A stretch of DNA of 41,157 nt from an uncultured Methanobrevibacter sp. (GCF_902769175.1 NZ_CACXNW010000041.1:1-41157); one strand, 5' to 3'. Counted from the first letter of the stretch, positions 21,224 through 30,484 are shown. Translations and numbers: made by a program. The notes: generated by a model not told the origin, from the sequence alone.

Positions 21224-21507
21224 AAAAGATAATCCCCTTGAATATCTTTTCATACATAGAATAAGAATCACCCCCAGTTCTTATCCCATAAGAATAAAGG
21301 AATACAACTCACCCCCAAATCATATCCCTATGACAATAAACCATGATTAAAGAATAAGAATCACCCCCAGTTCTTATCCTAAATGAATAAAGGAATACAA
21401 CTCACCCCCAAATCATATTCCCATGACAATGAATCAATATATTTAGATTAAGAATAAGAATCACCCCAATTCTTATTCAAACCCTAAAATATAATCACCC
21501 CATATTA
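21224..21507 (+). ncRNA. Candidate structured RNA: seven hairpins with C-rich loops
   Basis: Seven consecutive inverted repeats enclose CCCC or CCCCC. Stems are: AAAAGATA/TATCTTTT (21224-21250); ATAAGAA/TTCTTAT (21261-21284 and 21354-21377); GGAATA/TATTCC (21392-21421, and an imperfect copy at 21299-21328); a perfect 10-bp GAATAAGAAT/ATTCTTATTC (21452-21478); and AATAT/ATATT (21488-21506). Six loops read (T)CACCCC(C). The block is partly a 93-100 bp tandem repeat (landmarks at 21258, 21351, 21451). The plus strand is followed by a T-rich tract near 21520-21541, and TTTATAAAAA near 21137 could be a TATA box, so a plus-strand RNA is plausible. No coding frame fits. Transcription itself is not shown. 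Confidence 0.4.
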
Positions 21508-21599
21508 CATGGCTTGCTAATTTACTTTTTGGATTTTTTTACTTGCAAACAAATTAATAGATAATAATCACCAGATCTTGAATCACCATAATCATTTTT

Positions 21600-21693
21600 C
21601 AAATTCAATCTTTTTTATAAATTCATCGAGATTAGAATTAAGTTTTCAAATTCAATCTTTTTTTATAAATTCATCGAGATTAGAATTAATGAT
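21600..21693. repeat. Two-copy tandem repeat, unit 47 bp
   Basis: CAAATTCAATCTTTTTT starts at 21600 and 21647, each followed by ATAAATTCATCGAGATTAG. On the minus strand a protein-like fragment NSNLDEFIKK appears in both copies, so it may come from the end of a lost gene. Confidence 0.75.
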
Positions 21694-22150
21694 GAAACTT
21701 ATTTTAATCAATCATTAAGGATCGGTGCTTTGTCAGAATTTGAGATGGTAGAAACAAAACAACGAACGAAGTGCTAAATGAATACAGGAGTTGAAACAAT
21801 GAAATAATCAAACAGGGAGGCTAACATTACACCAATCCCATTAATGAAAACCCTTTTCAAGTTCCAATTAATGTTTTTTAATGATTGAAAAAAATAAGCT
21901 TTTCAAATTAACTAAGTTTTTTTTCTAATCACAATTAGTAATATGAACTAAGTTATATATAAAGTTTTCGTTCTAAAACTTAATGACACTTGACTTAAAT
22001 TATATGACAATATTAAAATAAAAAGGAAAAAATAGAAAAAGATGGCAAAAAATCATTGCAAATCAGATAAGAAAACAGTGAAAATAGTAAAAAAAAAGAT
22101 TAGAATAAAAATTAAAGAAATAATAAAAAAATAAAAGATTTTAATTAATT
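21694..22150. other. Intergenic region downstream of the secreted-protein gene
   Basis: No intact gene. The stretch 21720-21830 is less AT-rich than its surroundings and shows short broken frames on the plus strand (for example EFEMVETKQ), possibly a gene relic. Around 21950-21981 lies a TATA-like TTATATATAAAG next to an inverted repeat AAGTTTT/AAAACTT (21962-21981). The rest is A-rich DNA before the stop of the next gene. Confidence 0.35.
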
Positions 22151-22945
22151 TTAATTAAAATCTTGATTATAAGCATCTGTATCTTCCACACCGTTTGTAT
22201 AATGCTTATTGTTTTTAGTGTCAATAGCTTCATTAGGCCCATTCATACGATCAATATGGTGAAGATCATTTGCATCATCGTACTCCCTAATGTAGTCATT
22301 GTCCTGACCAGACCAGTAATATCCATCAGGGACAGTTGCTGATGATGAATTTGACTGAGTTCCATTTGAATTTGGATTGAACATAGCTCCACTATTAGAG
22401 CCTGTGCTGTCAATACCAGTATTGTTTGCATCTGCAGCAGTTACATTCTCTCCTTGATAGGTTTCAGTGCTGTTAGCATCTTCATTAAAGTATTGATATC
22501 TTGCAGAAGAAATCATATGCTCCAATATTTCAGGATCCTTACAAATTATCAAAATATTGTCGTGTGTGACATAGTTACCAATGAAAGCCATATATGTGCC
22601 ATTTTCTTCATTATGCCAAACGGTTTCATTTCCAATTGTTTCCTGAACTGAATGTGCCATAAATTCATTGCGTATATATTCCAATTCAACTGCAGCAACC
22701 TGATTGCCTTGTTCACTATTGAAAAACATCAAAGTCAAATCATGTTTGGTATCATTTATAACATGAATTCCCCCATTGATAGTGGTATTGCTGACTTGAT
22801 CACTTACAGGCATTTCAATGCTGGATGTGCTTGAAAGTTCAACCCTGCTGTAATGAACAGTTTCATCAAAGTTTAATAAAAAGAAGGAACAGGACAAAAC
22901 AACGACAATAACTAAAGCAACAAGTAATAAACGCCTTAAATCCAC
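22151..22945 (-). CDS. Membrane-anchored or secreted hypothetical protein
   Basis: The 264-residue protein begins with MDLRRLLLVALVIVVVLSCS, an uncleaved signal anchor or signal peptide, then an extracellular part. Residues about 35-150 look folded (mixed strands, for example HDLTLMFFNS and GTYMAFIGNYV). Residues about 155-205 are a flexible Asn/Ser/Thr/Gly linker with many N-glycosylation-type sequons. The C-terminal 55 residues are acidic and His/Asn/Asp-rich (YYWSGQDNDYIREYDD). The start is GTG 22945 after GGAGATG. I do not recognise a family; this layout is typical of lineage-specific surface proteins in Methanobrevibacter. No neighbour suggests a function. Confidence 0.75.
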   Translation of the reverse strand: MDLRRLLLVALVIVVVLSCSFFLLNFDETVHYSRVELSSTSSIEMPVSDQVSNTTINGGIHVINDTKHDLTLMFFNSEQGNQVAAVELEYIRNEFMAHSVQETIGNETVWHNEENGTYMAFIGNYVTHDNILIICKDPEILEHMISSARYQYFNEDANSTETYQGENVTAADANNTGIDSTGSNSGAMFNPNSNGTQSNSSSATVPDGYYWSGQDNDYIREYDDANDLHHIDRMNGPNEAIDTKNNKHYTNGVEDTDAYNQDFN

Positions 22946-23352
22946 TTAAAACATCTCCATAAAAATTATATGAAAAGTTAAATCCTTTTATATATTTATT
23001 AATTTAAATGAAATTATTTATAAACTTAACTTAAAAAAAAATGCAAAAAAGTTAGAAAATAGATAAAAATTGATGAAAAATAATGAAAATAATGAAAATA
23101 CGAAAATCGATGCAAATAAGAAAATAAAAATAATAAAAAAATTAAGAAAAATAAAAAAAATCAATGCAAAACAATAAAATAAAAATAATAAAAAAACTAA
23201 GAAAAATAAAAAAAATCAATGCAAAACAATAAAATAAAAATAATAAAAAAACTAAGAAAAATAAAAAAATCAATACAAATAAGAAAATAAAAATAATAAA
23301 AAAATTAAGAAAAATAAAAAAATAGAAAAAAGAATTAGAAAATTCTAAGAAT
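22946..23352. repeat. Intergenic region with four-copy tandem repeat, unit 54-55 bp
   Basis: The landmark (T)GCAAA or TACAAA recurs at 23112, 23166, 23221 and 23275, giving about four copies from 23101 to 23335 of an almost purely A/T unit. It ends just before the stop codon of idsA (minus strand), so it is the 3' flank of that gene and T-rich in its transcript. The part 22946-23100 should hold the promoter of the secreted-protein gene. Confidence 0.8.
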
Positions 23353-24348
23353 TTAAGATGAACGAGCAATTACGAAATCTGCTAAAGCGATAAGCATTTG
23401 TTTAGCTTCAGAGTCAGGTAATATTTCGAGTACTTTCTTAGCTCCATCAACGTTTTCTAATGCGAGATTGTGAGCATATTCAATGGAACCATATTTATTG
23501 AATAAATCAATTGCTTCCTGTACATTCTCTTGTGAAGAATTCTCTTCTTTTAAGATTTCAAGTAATCTTTCGTGATCTTCACCTTCAGATTCAGCTAATG
23601 CCTTTACAACCATAAGAGTCATTTTGCCTTTAGCGATGTCACTTCCAACAGGTTTTCCTAAATCCTTTTCATCACTGATTACATCTAAGTAGTCATCTTG
23701 GATTTGGAAAGCAGTACCAATCATTCTACCATATTCATATAATGCATTAACGGTTTCATCATCGGCTCCACCCATAATAGCTCCTGCTTTAGTGGCAGCT
23801 GCAATCAATGCACCTGTTTTCTTGAAAATCATTTCAGAGTATTCATCTTCCTTAACATCAAAGTTTCCTTCAAAGCTCATGTCAGAAGCTTGACCTTCAC
23901 AGATTTTTACACAAGCATCTGCAACAACAGCCAATGCATTTGCAACATGTTCATGGTTTGCATTTTCCTCTTTGGAATCAATGCCCATTTCAAATGCTTT
24001 TGAGAATAAGGTGTCTCCAGCTAAAATAGCTAAAGGTTCATCCCATACCTTATGTACGGAAGGCATTCCCCTTCTCATGTCGTCATCATCCATGATGTCA
24101 TCATGGATAAGTGAAAATGTATGAATAAGCTCTAAGGCAGCAGCAGTTTTTAAGGCATCTTCCTTATTTCCTCCAACTGCTTCTGCAGAAATTAAAGTAA
24201 GAGCTGGCCTAAGCATTTTTCCACCAGCTTTAGTTAAGTAAAGACAAGCATCCTGCAAATCCTGTGGTTCAATTACTCCGAGATTTTCTTCAATGGTTTT
24301 TACAACATCTATTGAATATTGTTTTAAGACATCAGTAACGTCAGACAT
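23353..24348 (-). CDS. idsA: Short-chain isoprenyl diphosphate synthase (FPP/GGPP synthase)
   Basis: The enzyme condenses isopentenyl diphosphate with allylic diphosphates to make farnesyl and geranylgeranyl diphosphate, precursors of archaeal ether lipids. The 331-residue protein has the first Asp-rich motif [12 protein letters not shown] (83-94) and the second [17 protein letters not shown] (217-233). Also present are GGKMLRP (42-48), which binds the homoallylic substrate, and [14 protein letters not shown] (177-190). GAGGG lies about eight bases before the ATG. It is the last gene of the cluster mvk-IPK-fni-RNase J-idsA, the same order as in other Methanobacteriales. Confidence 0.95.
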   Translation of the reverse strand: MSDVTDVLKQYSIDVVKTIEENLGVIEPQDLQDACLYLTKAGGKMLRPALTLISAEAVGGNKEDALKTAAALELIHTFSLIHDDIMDDDDMRRGMPSVHKVWDEPLAILAGDTLFSKAFEMGIDSKEENANHEHVANALAVVADACVKICEGQASDMSFEGNFDVKEDEYSEMIFKKTGALIAAATKAGAIMGGADDETVNALYEYGRMIGTAFQIQDDYLDVISDEKDLGKPVGSDIAKGKMTLMVVKALAESEGEDHERLLEILKEENSSQENVQEAIDLFNKYGSIEYAHNLALENVDGAKKVLEILPDSEAKQMLIALADFVIARSS

Positions 24349-24590
24349 TTTTTTTCTCCCTCTTAAAATAACAATAAATTAAGAATAAAGTTAATAAATT
24401 AAATTGAATTTATTTTCAGTATAATATTTATTTAAACTTTATTAAATAGTTATTTAATTATTATTTAAATTTTATTAATTTTTTTAAAGAAATTCATTTA
24501 TTATAAAGTCAAACAGTTGAATGGGTTAATTAAAAAGTTTTAAACTCAAGTTAATAATTAAACAAAGATTTTATTTAACACAAATAACCT
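24349..24590. other. AT-rich promoter region of idsA
   Basis: No gene seen. TTTATTAA/TAATTATTTAAATTT-like elements near 24430-24480 could serve as TATA box for idsA. With the following repeat, the full gap to RNase J is 352 bases. Confidence 0.35.
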
Positions 24591-24700
24591 AGTGAAAATA
24601 TTTTAATCAAACTTTTTCTAAAAGTTTGATCTTTAATAAAACCCTTATTTTATCAAGACCAAGTGAAAATATTTTGATCAAACTTTTCTAAAAGTTTGAA
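24591..24700 (-). terminator. Duplicated hairpin (71-bp repeat) after the RNase J gene
   Basis: Two copies of a perfect 10-bp hairpin TCAAACTTTT/AAAAGTTTGA lie at 24607-24629 and 24678-24699. Each is preceded by AGTGAAAATATTTT (24591 and 24662), so a 71-bp unit was duplicated. The first hairpin met by the transcript begins two bases after the RNase J stop codon. Probable 3' end or mRNA stability element. Confidence 0.6.
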
Positions 24701-26047
24701 TTAATGGCCATTAAACACTTGAGCTTGAGCATTCCTTAAAATATGGATATTGTTTCCAATTCTGTATCCTTCCTCTTCTGCAAGCTCCCCATAAGCTACC
24801 AACATGTTCAATTCACCGTGAGCAGGTATGATATGCTTAGGACAGAGCATTCTTAGGAAATCCCTATGGTCTTCACGACCTGCGTGTCCTGAAACGTGAG
24901 CATTTGCATAGATTCTTGCACCATTTGATTTTAATTTAGACTCAAGAATGTGTCTGTTTGCAGCATTGGTTGGATTTGGAATGATAGGTGCTGAAAATAT
25001 AACATTATCTCCTCTTTTAACATTGAATGGAGTTCTTCCACTTGCTATTCTTGGAAGCAATGCATCAGGTTCACCTTGGTGTCCTGTAGTGACCAATAAA
25101 TACTTGTCCCTATCATCTTCAGCTTTCATAAGAGCCTTGTTTACTGCCTTTGGAGATCCATAAACATATGCGTTCTTAGGCAATTTCAATATTCCCAAGT
25201 TTTGAGCGATTCCACAGAACCTTTCCATAGAACGTCCAAGCAATAATATTTCCCTATCGCTGCCCTTTGCAATATCTGCAATGGTTTGAATCCTTTCAAT
25301 GTGAGATGAGAAAGTGGTGACAATCATACCTTCCTTAGCTTTTAAAGGCTCTCTCATCAAGTCTTCCAATACAATTCTTGCAACCTTTTCAGAATATGTT
25401 CTGGTTTCAGTGTAGTTAATTGCATTTGTAGTTTCTACAATGAGGGCCAAAACTCCTTTTCTTCCTAATTCCCTAAGCCTATTGTAATCAGGTGGTGGGG
25501 ATACCTTTTGGTGATTGTCAAACTTAAAGTCCAATGCATATACGATAATTCCTTCATTGGTGTGCAATACAGGGAATACAGCTTGAGGAATACTGTGAGT
25601 GGACTGAACAAATTCCAAGGTAACGTCCTTAGACAATTTAATCTTGCTTCCAGGATTAAGAGGTCTGATTGGATTGTTTACCTTAAATTTACGTTCTCCT
25701 TTAATTTGCTTTTCAATCAATGCAGTAGTATATGGAGTTCCGATGATTGGAGCGTCATATCTGTGAGCCAATTTGGCAACTGCACCTATGTGGTCCAAGT
25801 GACCGTGTGAAAATACAATTCCCTTTACCTCTCCGTCTACATCCTTCATTATGGTATCATCAGGAATAATTCCCCTTTCAATTAAATCTAAACTATGCAT
25901 TCTGTCTATATCTGTATCCTCGTGGATACTAATCCTATCTAAGTGAATACCCATATCAAATATGACAACATATTCTCCTACCTTAACTGCAGTCATATTC
26001 TTTCCTACTTCTTCATATCCACCTATTGCAATAACTTCTACAGTCAT
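24701..26047 (-). CDS. Archaeal RNase J (5'-3' exoribonuclease, metallo-beta-lactamase/beta-CASP)
   Basis: The 448-residue protein is a beta-CASP ribonuclease. The metal site is HGHLDH (81-86), with further ligands expected in STHSIPQA (about 150) and the second Asp strand YALDFKFDNH. The beta-CASP domain follows, with TTFSSHIERIQTIADIA and the GHQGEPDALLPRIA loop. Late motifs are HVSGHAGREDH and PAHGEL. Archaeal RNase J degrades RNA from 5' ends and acts in RNA turnover; euryarchaeal members are short and lack the bacterial C-terminal domain, as here. GGAGGAT precedes the ATG. It lies between fni and idsA as in related genomes, so this housekeeping nuclease is co-located with lipid genes. 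Confidence 0.95.
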   Translation of the reverse strand: MTVEVIAIGGYEEVGKNMTAVKVGEYVVIFDMGIHLDRISIHEDTDIDRMHSLDLIERGIIPDDTIMKDVDGEVKGIVFSHGHLDHIGAVAKLAHRYDAPIIGTPYTTALIEKQIKGERKFKVNNPIRPLNPGSKIKLSKDVTLEFVQSTHSIPQAVFPVLHTNEGIIVYALDFKFDNHQKVSPPPDYNRLRELGRKGVLALIVETTNAINYTETRTYSEKVARIVLEDLMREPLKAKEGMIVTTFSSHIERIQTIADIAKGSDREILLLGRSMERFCGIAQNLGILKLPKNAYVYGSPKAVNKALMKAEDDRDKYLLVTTGHQGEPDALLPRIASGRTPFNVKRGDNVIFSAPIIPNPTNAANRHILESKLKSNGARIYANAHVSGHAGREDHRDFLRMLCPKHIIPAHGELNMLVAYGELAEEEGYRIGNNIHILRNAQAQVFNGH

Positions 26048-26138
26048 TTATATCCTCCTTTTTGTTATTTTCCGTAAATTAATAAGTGTGAATTTTTATT
26101 ATTAAAAAATAATCATAATCTATTCTAAAATATAAAAA

Positions 26139-26345
26139 ATAAGAGTTAAGCCCTTAAATTAAAATCAGCTTCTAAATTAAAACATAAGAGTTAGACCCCT
26201 AAATTAAAATATAAGAAATAGCTCCTAAATTAAAACATAAGAGTTAGACCCCTAAATTAAAATATAAGAAATAGCTTCTAAATTAAAACATAAGAGTTAG
26301 ACCCCTAAATTAAAATATAAGAATTAGTTTCTTAAATTAAAAAAT
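26139..26345. repeat. Four-copy tandem repeat, unit 53 bp, after fni
   Basis: CATAAGAGTTAGACCCCTAA starts at 26183, 26236 and 26289, with a diverged earlier copy near 26139. It ends five bases before the fni stop codon and so forms its 3' flank. The rest of the gap to 26048 is AT-rich with no gene; RNase J's GGAGGAT site is at its far end. Confidence 0.85.
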
Positions 26346-26350
26346 AGAAC

Positions 26351-27400
26351 TTATCTTCTAGCATAAGCTTTTGTATCAAAGCCTCTTGCTTCAAGCCAAT
26401 CCTTAGTTTCTCCTTTGATTACGAGGCTTGAGCTTTTTAACTCTTCAATATTGGAAGCTCCAACTAAAAACATTGCTATTCTTAATGATTCATTAAATCT
26501 TTCCACCATTTCAGCTAATGCATTTTGTCCTTCATAAGCTCCCTTTAATGCTGGCAATGCCATACCTACAGCATCTGCACCAAGGGCAATAGCTTTTGCA
26601 GCATCAAGCCCTGAACGAATGCCTCCAGAAGATATCACTGGAAGATCAACTGAATTAACCACTTCTGCAGTGCTTACTGCAGTTGGGATTCCCCAATCCC
26701 AGAACAGTTCTCCCATATATCTATCATCTGCACGGTAAGTTTCAACAGCTGCCCAGCTGGTTCCTCCAGCTCCTTCAATATCAATGAAACTGACACCTGC
26801 CTTTTCAAGAGTTTTTGCATCTTCTGCAGAAATCCCTGTACCTGTTTCCTTTGCCATAACAGGAACCTTAACGCTTTTGCAAATTTCTGCTATTGAATCT
26901 ATATATCCTCTTGCATCAACATCTCCTTCAGGCTGAATAGCTTCCTGTAAAGGATTTAAATGAATTGCTAAAATATCACTGTCTAATATTTCAACAGCTT
27001 TTTCTGCTAAATCAGATTGAGGTGCTCCAATATTACCTAAAACAAGTGCAGATGGAGCATATTCCCTTACAACATCATAAGTGTCTCTTAATTCTGGATT
27101 GACAATAGCGGCTCTTTGACTACCTAAACCTAAACCAATTTGTTTATCTTCTGCAATTGTAGCCAATTCCATATTGATTTCCTTTGCAGCAGGATGTCCT
27201 CCGGTAATAGCTGTAATGAATAAGGGAGATTCTAATTTCTTGCCAAAAACCTCTGTTGAAATATCAATTTCTTCCTTATGAACTTCAGGCAATGCTCTAT
27301 GAATCAATTCTATATCTTCAAAGCCTGTAGTTTTATCCTTGTAATTGACATCATAATTTTTGCAAATTAATAAATGTTCTAATTTTCTATCTGAAATCAT
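26351..27400 (-). CDS. fni: Isopentenyl-diphosphate delta-isomerase, type 2 (FMN-dependent)
   Basis: It interconverts isopentenyl and dimethylallyl diphosphate using reduced FMN. An in-frame ATG at 27466 would add 22 residues rich in Tyr and Ile. I prefer ATG 27400 ([13 protein letters not shown]), the normal family N-terminus, with GTGA just upstream; the product is 349 residues. Landmarks are [39 protein letters not shown] with the Gln/Glu near the metal site, [22 protein letters not shown] and [19 protein letters not shown] at the FMN phosphate. It sits between IPK and RNase J, in the mevalonate cluster. Confidence 0.95.
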   Translation of the reverse strand: MISDRKLEHLLICKNYDVNYKDKTTGFEDIELIHRALPEVHKEEIDISTEVFGKKLESPLFITAITGGHPAAKEINMELATIAEDKQIGLGLGSQRAAIVNPELRDTYDVVREYAPSALVLGNIGAPQSDLAEKAVEILDSDILAIHLNPLQEAIQPEGDVDARGYIDSIAEICKSVKVPVMAKETGTGISAEDAKTLEKAGVSFIDIEGAGGTSWAAVETYRADDRYMGELFWDWGIPTAVSTAEVVNSVDLPVISSGGIRSGLDAAKAIALGADAVGMALPALKGAYEGQNALAEMVERFNESLRIAMFLVGASNIEELKSSSLVIKGETKDWLEARGFDTKAYARR

Positions 27401-27976
27401 TTTTTCACGTTTATAATTATAATAAGCATAATAAGATAAAATTAATATGAAAAAATATTCAATCATCCGAACCTAAAAAAAGATAAAAAAATTCTAAGGC
27501 ATACACTATTCAAAACTTTCAAAATAGTCTAAAAAACGGTTTAAAGATAGTAAATCTTTATAAATATATCTGATATGCCATCAATGCATAATTTATGAAA
27601 TATTATATTATCAATAATTCTTAAATAGAATTTTAAAAGAAAAATCAATTTAACAATCCCTTTTTTAAAGTTAAATCAATTATATCTTACGTGTTTAATT
27701 AGGTCCCGAATGAATTTAAAAATATTAAAAGCATCACATTAATAATAAAATATTAATTTTAAATTTTTAAATTCAAAATATATGGAAAATGCCATATATT
27801 TCAACTATTTATATTTTTAAATTTCATTATATTTAAATATTGGGTAAAAATAGAGTTATTTTAAGAAAAACATTAATAGAGAAATGAAATATTAAAGATA
27901 AAAAATAGGAAAATAAAAATGAAAAATGGAATATCATTTCCTATGGATTTTTTCAAAAATTAAGAAAAATAATTAA
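27401..27976. other. 576-base gap between IPK and fni
   Basis: No gene seen on either strand. It contains a perfect inverted repeat at 27776-27801 (listed separately) and AT-rich stretches with TATA-like sites that could give fni its own promoter. A gap this long means fni is probably not simply co-transcribed with IPK. Confidence 0.4.
27776..27801. promoter_or_regulatory. Perfect 10-bp inverted repeat upstream of fni
   Basis: AAATATATGG (27776-27785) and CCATATATTT (27792-27801) are separated by six bases. Orientation is unknown: it may be the 3' hairpin of the IPK transcript or an operator. Confidence 0.4.
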
Positions 27977-28792
27977 TTATTTTCTGCAGATCTTAGTTCC
28001 ATTTACTTTTTTGCCTTGTAAAGCCTTTGCTATTACTCCTTCTTCATTTGCATTGATTATCTCAGATGCAATGCCATAATCAGCTAAATCCAATAGCTCT
28101 TTTACCTTACCTACCATTCCACCAGTTACATCAACATTGGTAGTGGATTCCAAAAACTTAATGTCTTCAATGGAGTTTACCTCATCAATGTGAACTGCAT
28201 CATCATGTGTCTTAGGGTTTTTGGTATAAACTCCAGCAACATCCGTTCCAAGAACTATCCTATCTGACTTTAGGAATTTGGCAATGTATTGAAGGACTTG
28301 ATCTCCAGAGATAACAGCTATCTTAACTTCATCATCTATTACAACATCTCCAAATAAAACAGGTATAAATCCCTCTCTAATGTATGTTTTCAATAGATTC
28401 AAGTCAAAATCATAGATTCTCTTATTGTGAGAGGTTATGAATGATGATGGAGGAATTGCAATACATGGTATTCCATGCTCAATCAAAGATTGGCATATGA
28501 TTGAATTAAGCTTCTTAACCTCATTCTGAACTTCAGCAAATCCTATTCTCTTTTCAAGATAATCCTTCATTTCAAATGGCTCTCCAATCTGATACTTCTT
28601 AGCTGGAGGATGTCCAAATGAACCGGCTCCATGAACAATGATAAGGCCATCTATCAAATCATTGCTGATTTCCTCAGCGTATAATGATTGTCTAATCTCT
28701 TCAGCAATTCTATTTAAATTGTCATAATCCACTTTAGGCTCTGCTGAATCCTTTTCAGTTAATATGCTTCCACCAATTTTTAAAATAATCAT
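27977..28792 (-). CDS. Isopentenyl phosphate kinase (archaeal alternative mevalonate pathway)
   Basis: It phosphorylates isopentenyl phosphate with ATP to isopentenyl diphosphate, the step that defines the alternative archaeal mevalonate pathway; the Methanothermobacter homologue has been characterised biochemically. The 271-residue protein belongs to the amino acid kinase fold. It has ILKIGGSILTEK (3-14), the conserved HGAGSFGHPPAKKY (54-67) with the catalytic His61, VISGDQVLQYIAKFL and LGTDVAGVYT at the ATP side, and GGMVGKVKELL with the phosphate-binding Lys. It lies 74 bases downstream of mvk on the same strand and probably shares its transcript. There is no frame disruption. Confidence 0.93.
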   Translation of the reverse strand: MIILKIGGSILTEKDSAEPKVDYDNLNRIAEEIRQSLYAEEISNDLIDGLIIVHGAGSFGHPPAKKYQIGEPFEMKDYLEKRIGFAEVQNEVKKLNSIICQSLIEHGIPCIAIPPSSFITSHNKRIYDFDLNLLKTYIREGFIPVLFGDVVIDDEVKIAVISGDQVLQYIAKFLKSDRIVLGTDVAGVYTKNPKTHDDAVHIDEVNSIEDIKFLESTTNVDVTGGMVGKVKELLDLADYGIASEIINANEEGVIAKALQGKKVNGTKICRK

Positions 28793-28866
28793 AAAATCAC
28801 ACTATAAATAAGAACAGTAAATAAATAAATATAAAAAATTGAAATAATAAATTTGATTAAAAAATC

Positions 28867-29850
28867 TTAAGGCAAAGGAGGAGCTCTTCTATTTACTAAA
28901 ACTCCATCTTGAGAGAATTTGATTTTAATTGTCCTATCCTCTACATCAATTGCATCTGCAACCTCATCAACATTGTCTTCTCTGCATAATGAGATTATGC
29001 TTCCACCGCCACCTGATCCAGTGATTTTAGAAGCAAGTGCTCCATTGTCACGAGCAGTGTAAATCATTCTAGACAATTCAAAGGTATTTACACCTAAAGA
29101 GTCAAGCAAACCTTGATTCAAATTCATCAATTCAGCCATTCTGTCAACATCATTCTTTATGATTGCAACTCTTGCCTCATTTGCAATCTTTCCCATTGTA
29201 GAAATGATTGGATCCACTAATTCAGGATAATTCTCCTTTAATGTCTTTACATTCTTAACCATTTTTGCAGTGTTTCCATACTTATTTGTAAAGCCTACAA
29301 CAAATGGAGCATCTAAAGCCTTTTCAAAGCGAACAATCTTTTTTTCACGGGATAAGTAAATCAATCCACCGTATGTGCTTATTAAAGTGTCTAAAGGACT
29401 TGCTATTCCTTGAACATCTTCCTCTACACCATGGGCTTCATGTGCAAGGGTTTCCTTATTGAATTCCACTCCATGGAAATGATGCAATGCAGCAATTGTT
29501 GCTACTGTTACAGCAGCTGAAGAACCTAAACCAGAGCCAATAGGCAAATTAAGTGAAAGATCCATATCTATAGGACTGTGGTCATGGAATTTGCCCATAG
29601 CATTGAGTATATAACGGATAATTCCTGGCTTGCCTCTTATCAATGTATAAGTTCCTCTGCGAGTATCCATCCTAACCTCAAAACCTAAATCATTAGACTT
29701 TAATGTGGAGTACTTATTTTCAGACTTGCGCAGACTTACAACTGCCCTTTTATTAACTGCCCCTGCAATTGCCGGCTCATCATAAACTACAGAATGCTCA
29801 CCGAAAAGGATTGTTTTTCCTGGTGCAGAAGCTACTGATATATGTCTCAT
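28867..29850 (-). CDS. mvk: Mevalonate kinase
   Basis: It phosphorylates mevalonate, the first committed step after HMG-CoA reductase. The 327-residue GHMP kinase has SAPGKTILFGEHSVVYDEPA (8-27) and the ATP-binding motif PIGSGLGSSAA (103-113). The catalytic Asp154 is in SPLDTLISTYGG, and the C-terminal glycine loop is KITGSGGGGSI. GGGAG lies about nine bases before ATG 29850. It heads the block mvk-IPK. In related genomes mvk directly follows the MEMO gene; here about 5 kb of adhesin, glyoxalase and tRNA sequence separates them. Confidence 0.95.
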   Translation of the reverse strand: MRHISVASAPGKTILFGEHSVVYDEPAIAGAVNKRAVVSLRKSENKYSTLKSNDLGFEVRMDTRRGTYTLIRGKPGIIRYILNAMGKFHDHSPIDMDLSLNLPIGSGLGSSAAVTVATIAALHHFHGVEFNKETLAHEAHGVEEDVQGIASPLDTLISTYGGLIYLSREKKIVRFEKALDAPFVVGFTNKYGNTAKMVKNVKTLKENYPELVDPIISTMGKIANEARVAIIKNDVDRMAELMNLNQGLLDSLGVNTFELSRMIYTARDNGALASKITGSGGGGSIISLCREDNVDEVADAIDVEDRTIKIKFSQDGVLVNRRAPPLP

Positions 29851-30199
29851 CTAATAATTCTCCCTATTTTTTTTAATTAATCCAATGATTGGTTTTAAAA
29901 TACTAATTTTTGTTTTTACATACTAAAATTATCGATTTATAAGTACTAATTTTTGTTTAACGTACTAAAATTATTGGTTTATAAGTACTAATTTATGGTT
30001 TTAAAATGCTAAATTTAGTTTTAACATTTTATAAAACTTTCTAAAAAATTATAATATATTTATAGATTTATATTAAATAGTATAAAAACTATGCGATGAA
30101 ATGGAAAAAATATAAAGGAAAAATGAGGATAAATGTAAAAAATATGGAAAAATTGGGAAAAAAGGAAAGGAAAAGAATGTTTATTATAAAAGCCATAGT
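29851..30199. repeat. Gap upstream of mvk with 42-43 bp tandem repeat
   Basis: ACTAATTTTTGTTT followed by ACTAAAATTAT(C/T)G recurs at 29902 and 29945, with a diverged third copy at 29987, covering about 29895-30010. This is one of the few repeats in the window that lies upstream of a gene. The promoter of mvk should be inside or next to it. The remaining bases to 30199 are A-rich. Confidence 0.7.
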
Positions 30200-30358
30200 A
30201 TGAATATGGAAAAGATAAAAGAAAAGGAATGTTACACCTGCAAATATTTGGAATTTGATTTGGATTTATGCACCCAATTCTTTTGCAGATACCATGAAAA
30301 GCTAATTAAACAGGATGACAGCTGTGAAAATTGGGCAAAAAATCCTCAACAAAATTAA
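30200..30358 (+). CDS. Small Cys-rich protein, possible zinc-binding
   Basis: The 52-residue frame from ATG 30200 to TAA 30356-30358 has five Cys and one His in a zinc-finger-like order: CYTC (11-14), CTQFFCRYH with Cys24, Cys29 and His32, and SCENW near residue 42. Composition is protein-like, unlike the surrounding AT-rich DNA, and the ending CENWAKN recalls small conserved methanogen proteins with CxxC and C-x-W motifs. No good ribosome binding site is visible and ATG 30206 is an alternative start. It is the only plus-strand gene in this part of the window, 54 bases before the tRNA on the opposite strand. Confidence 0.65.
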   Translation: MNMEKIKEKECYTCKYLEFDLDLCTQFFCRYHEKLIKQDDSCENWAKNPQQN

Positions 30359-30411
30359 AAGAATAAAATAAAATTATAAAAAAAATAGAAAATAAAAAAA
30401 TAGTAAAAAAG

Positions 30412-30484
<73 letters not shown>

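Noticed and set aside
21258-21480. CRISPR-like array or tandem small genes on the minus strand led by GGGGGTGA
   Set aside because: Spacers are themselves repeats, and frames after each GGGGGTGA close within a few codons or use no consistent start.
21689-21760. C/D box sRNA (ATGATGA at 21689)
   Set aside because: No matching D box or internal C'/D' boxes at suitable distance.
23142-23369. 75-residue minus-strand frame overlapping the idsA end
   Set aside because: Pure repeat translation, almost only Phe, Leu and Ile.
27401-27466. Longer fni start adding 22 residues
   Set aside because: The extra residues are Tyr/Ile-rich, outside the family N-terminus, and the shorter start has the expected sequence.
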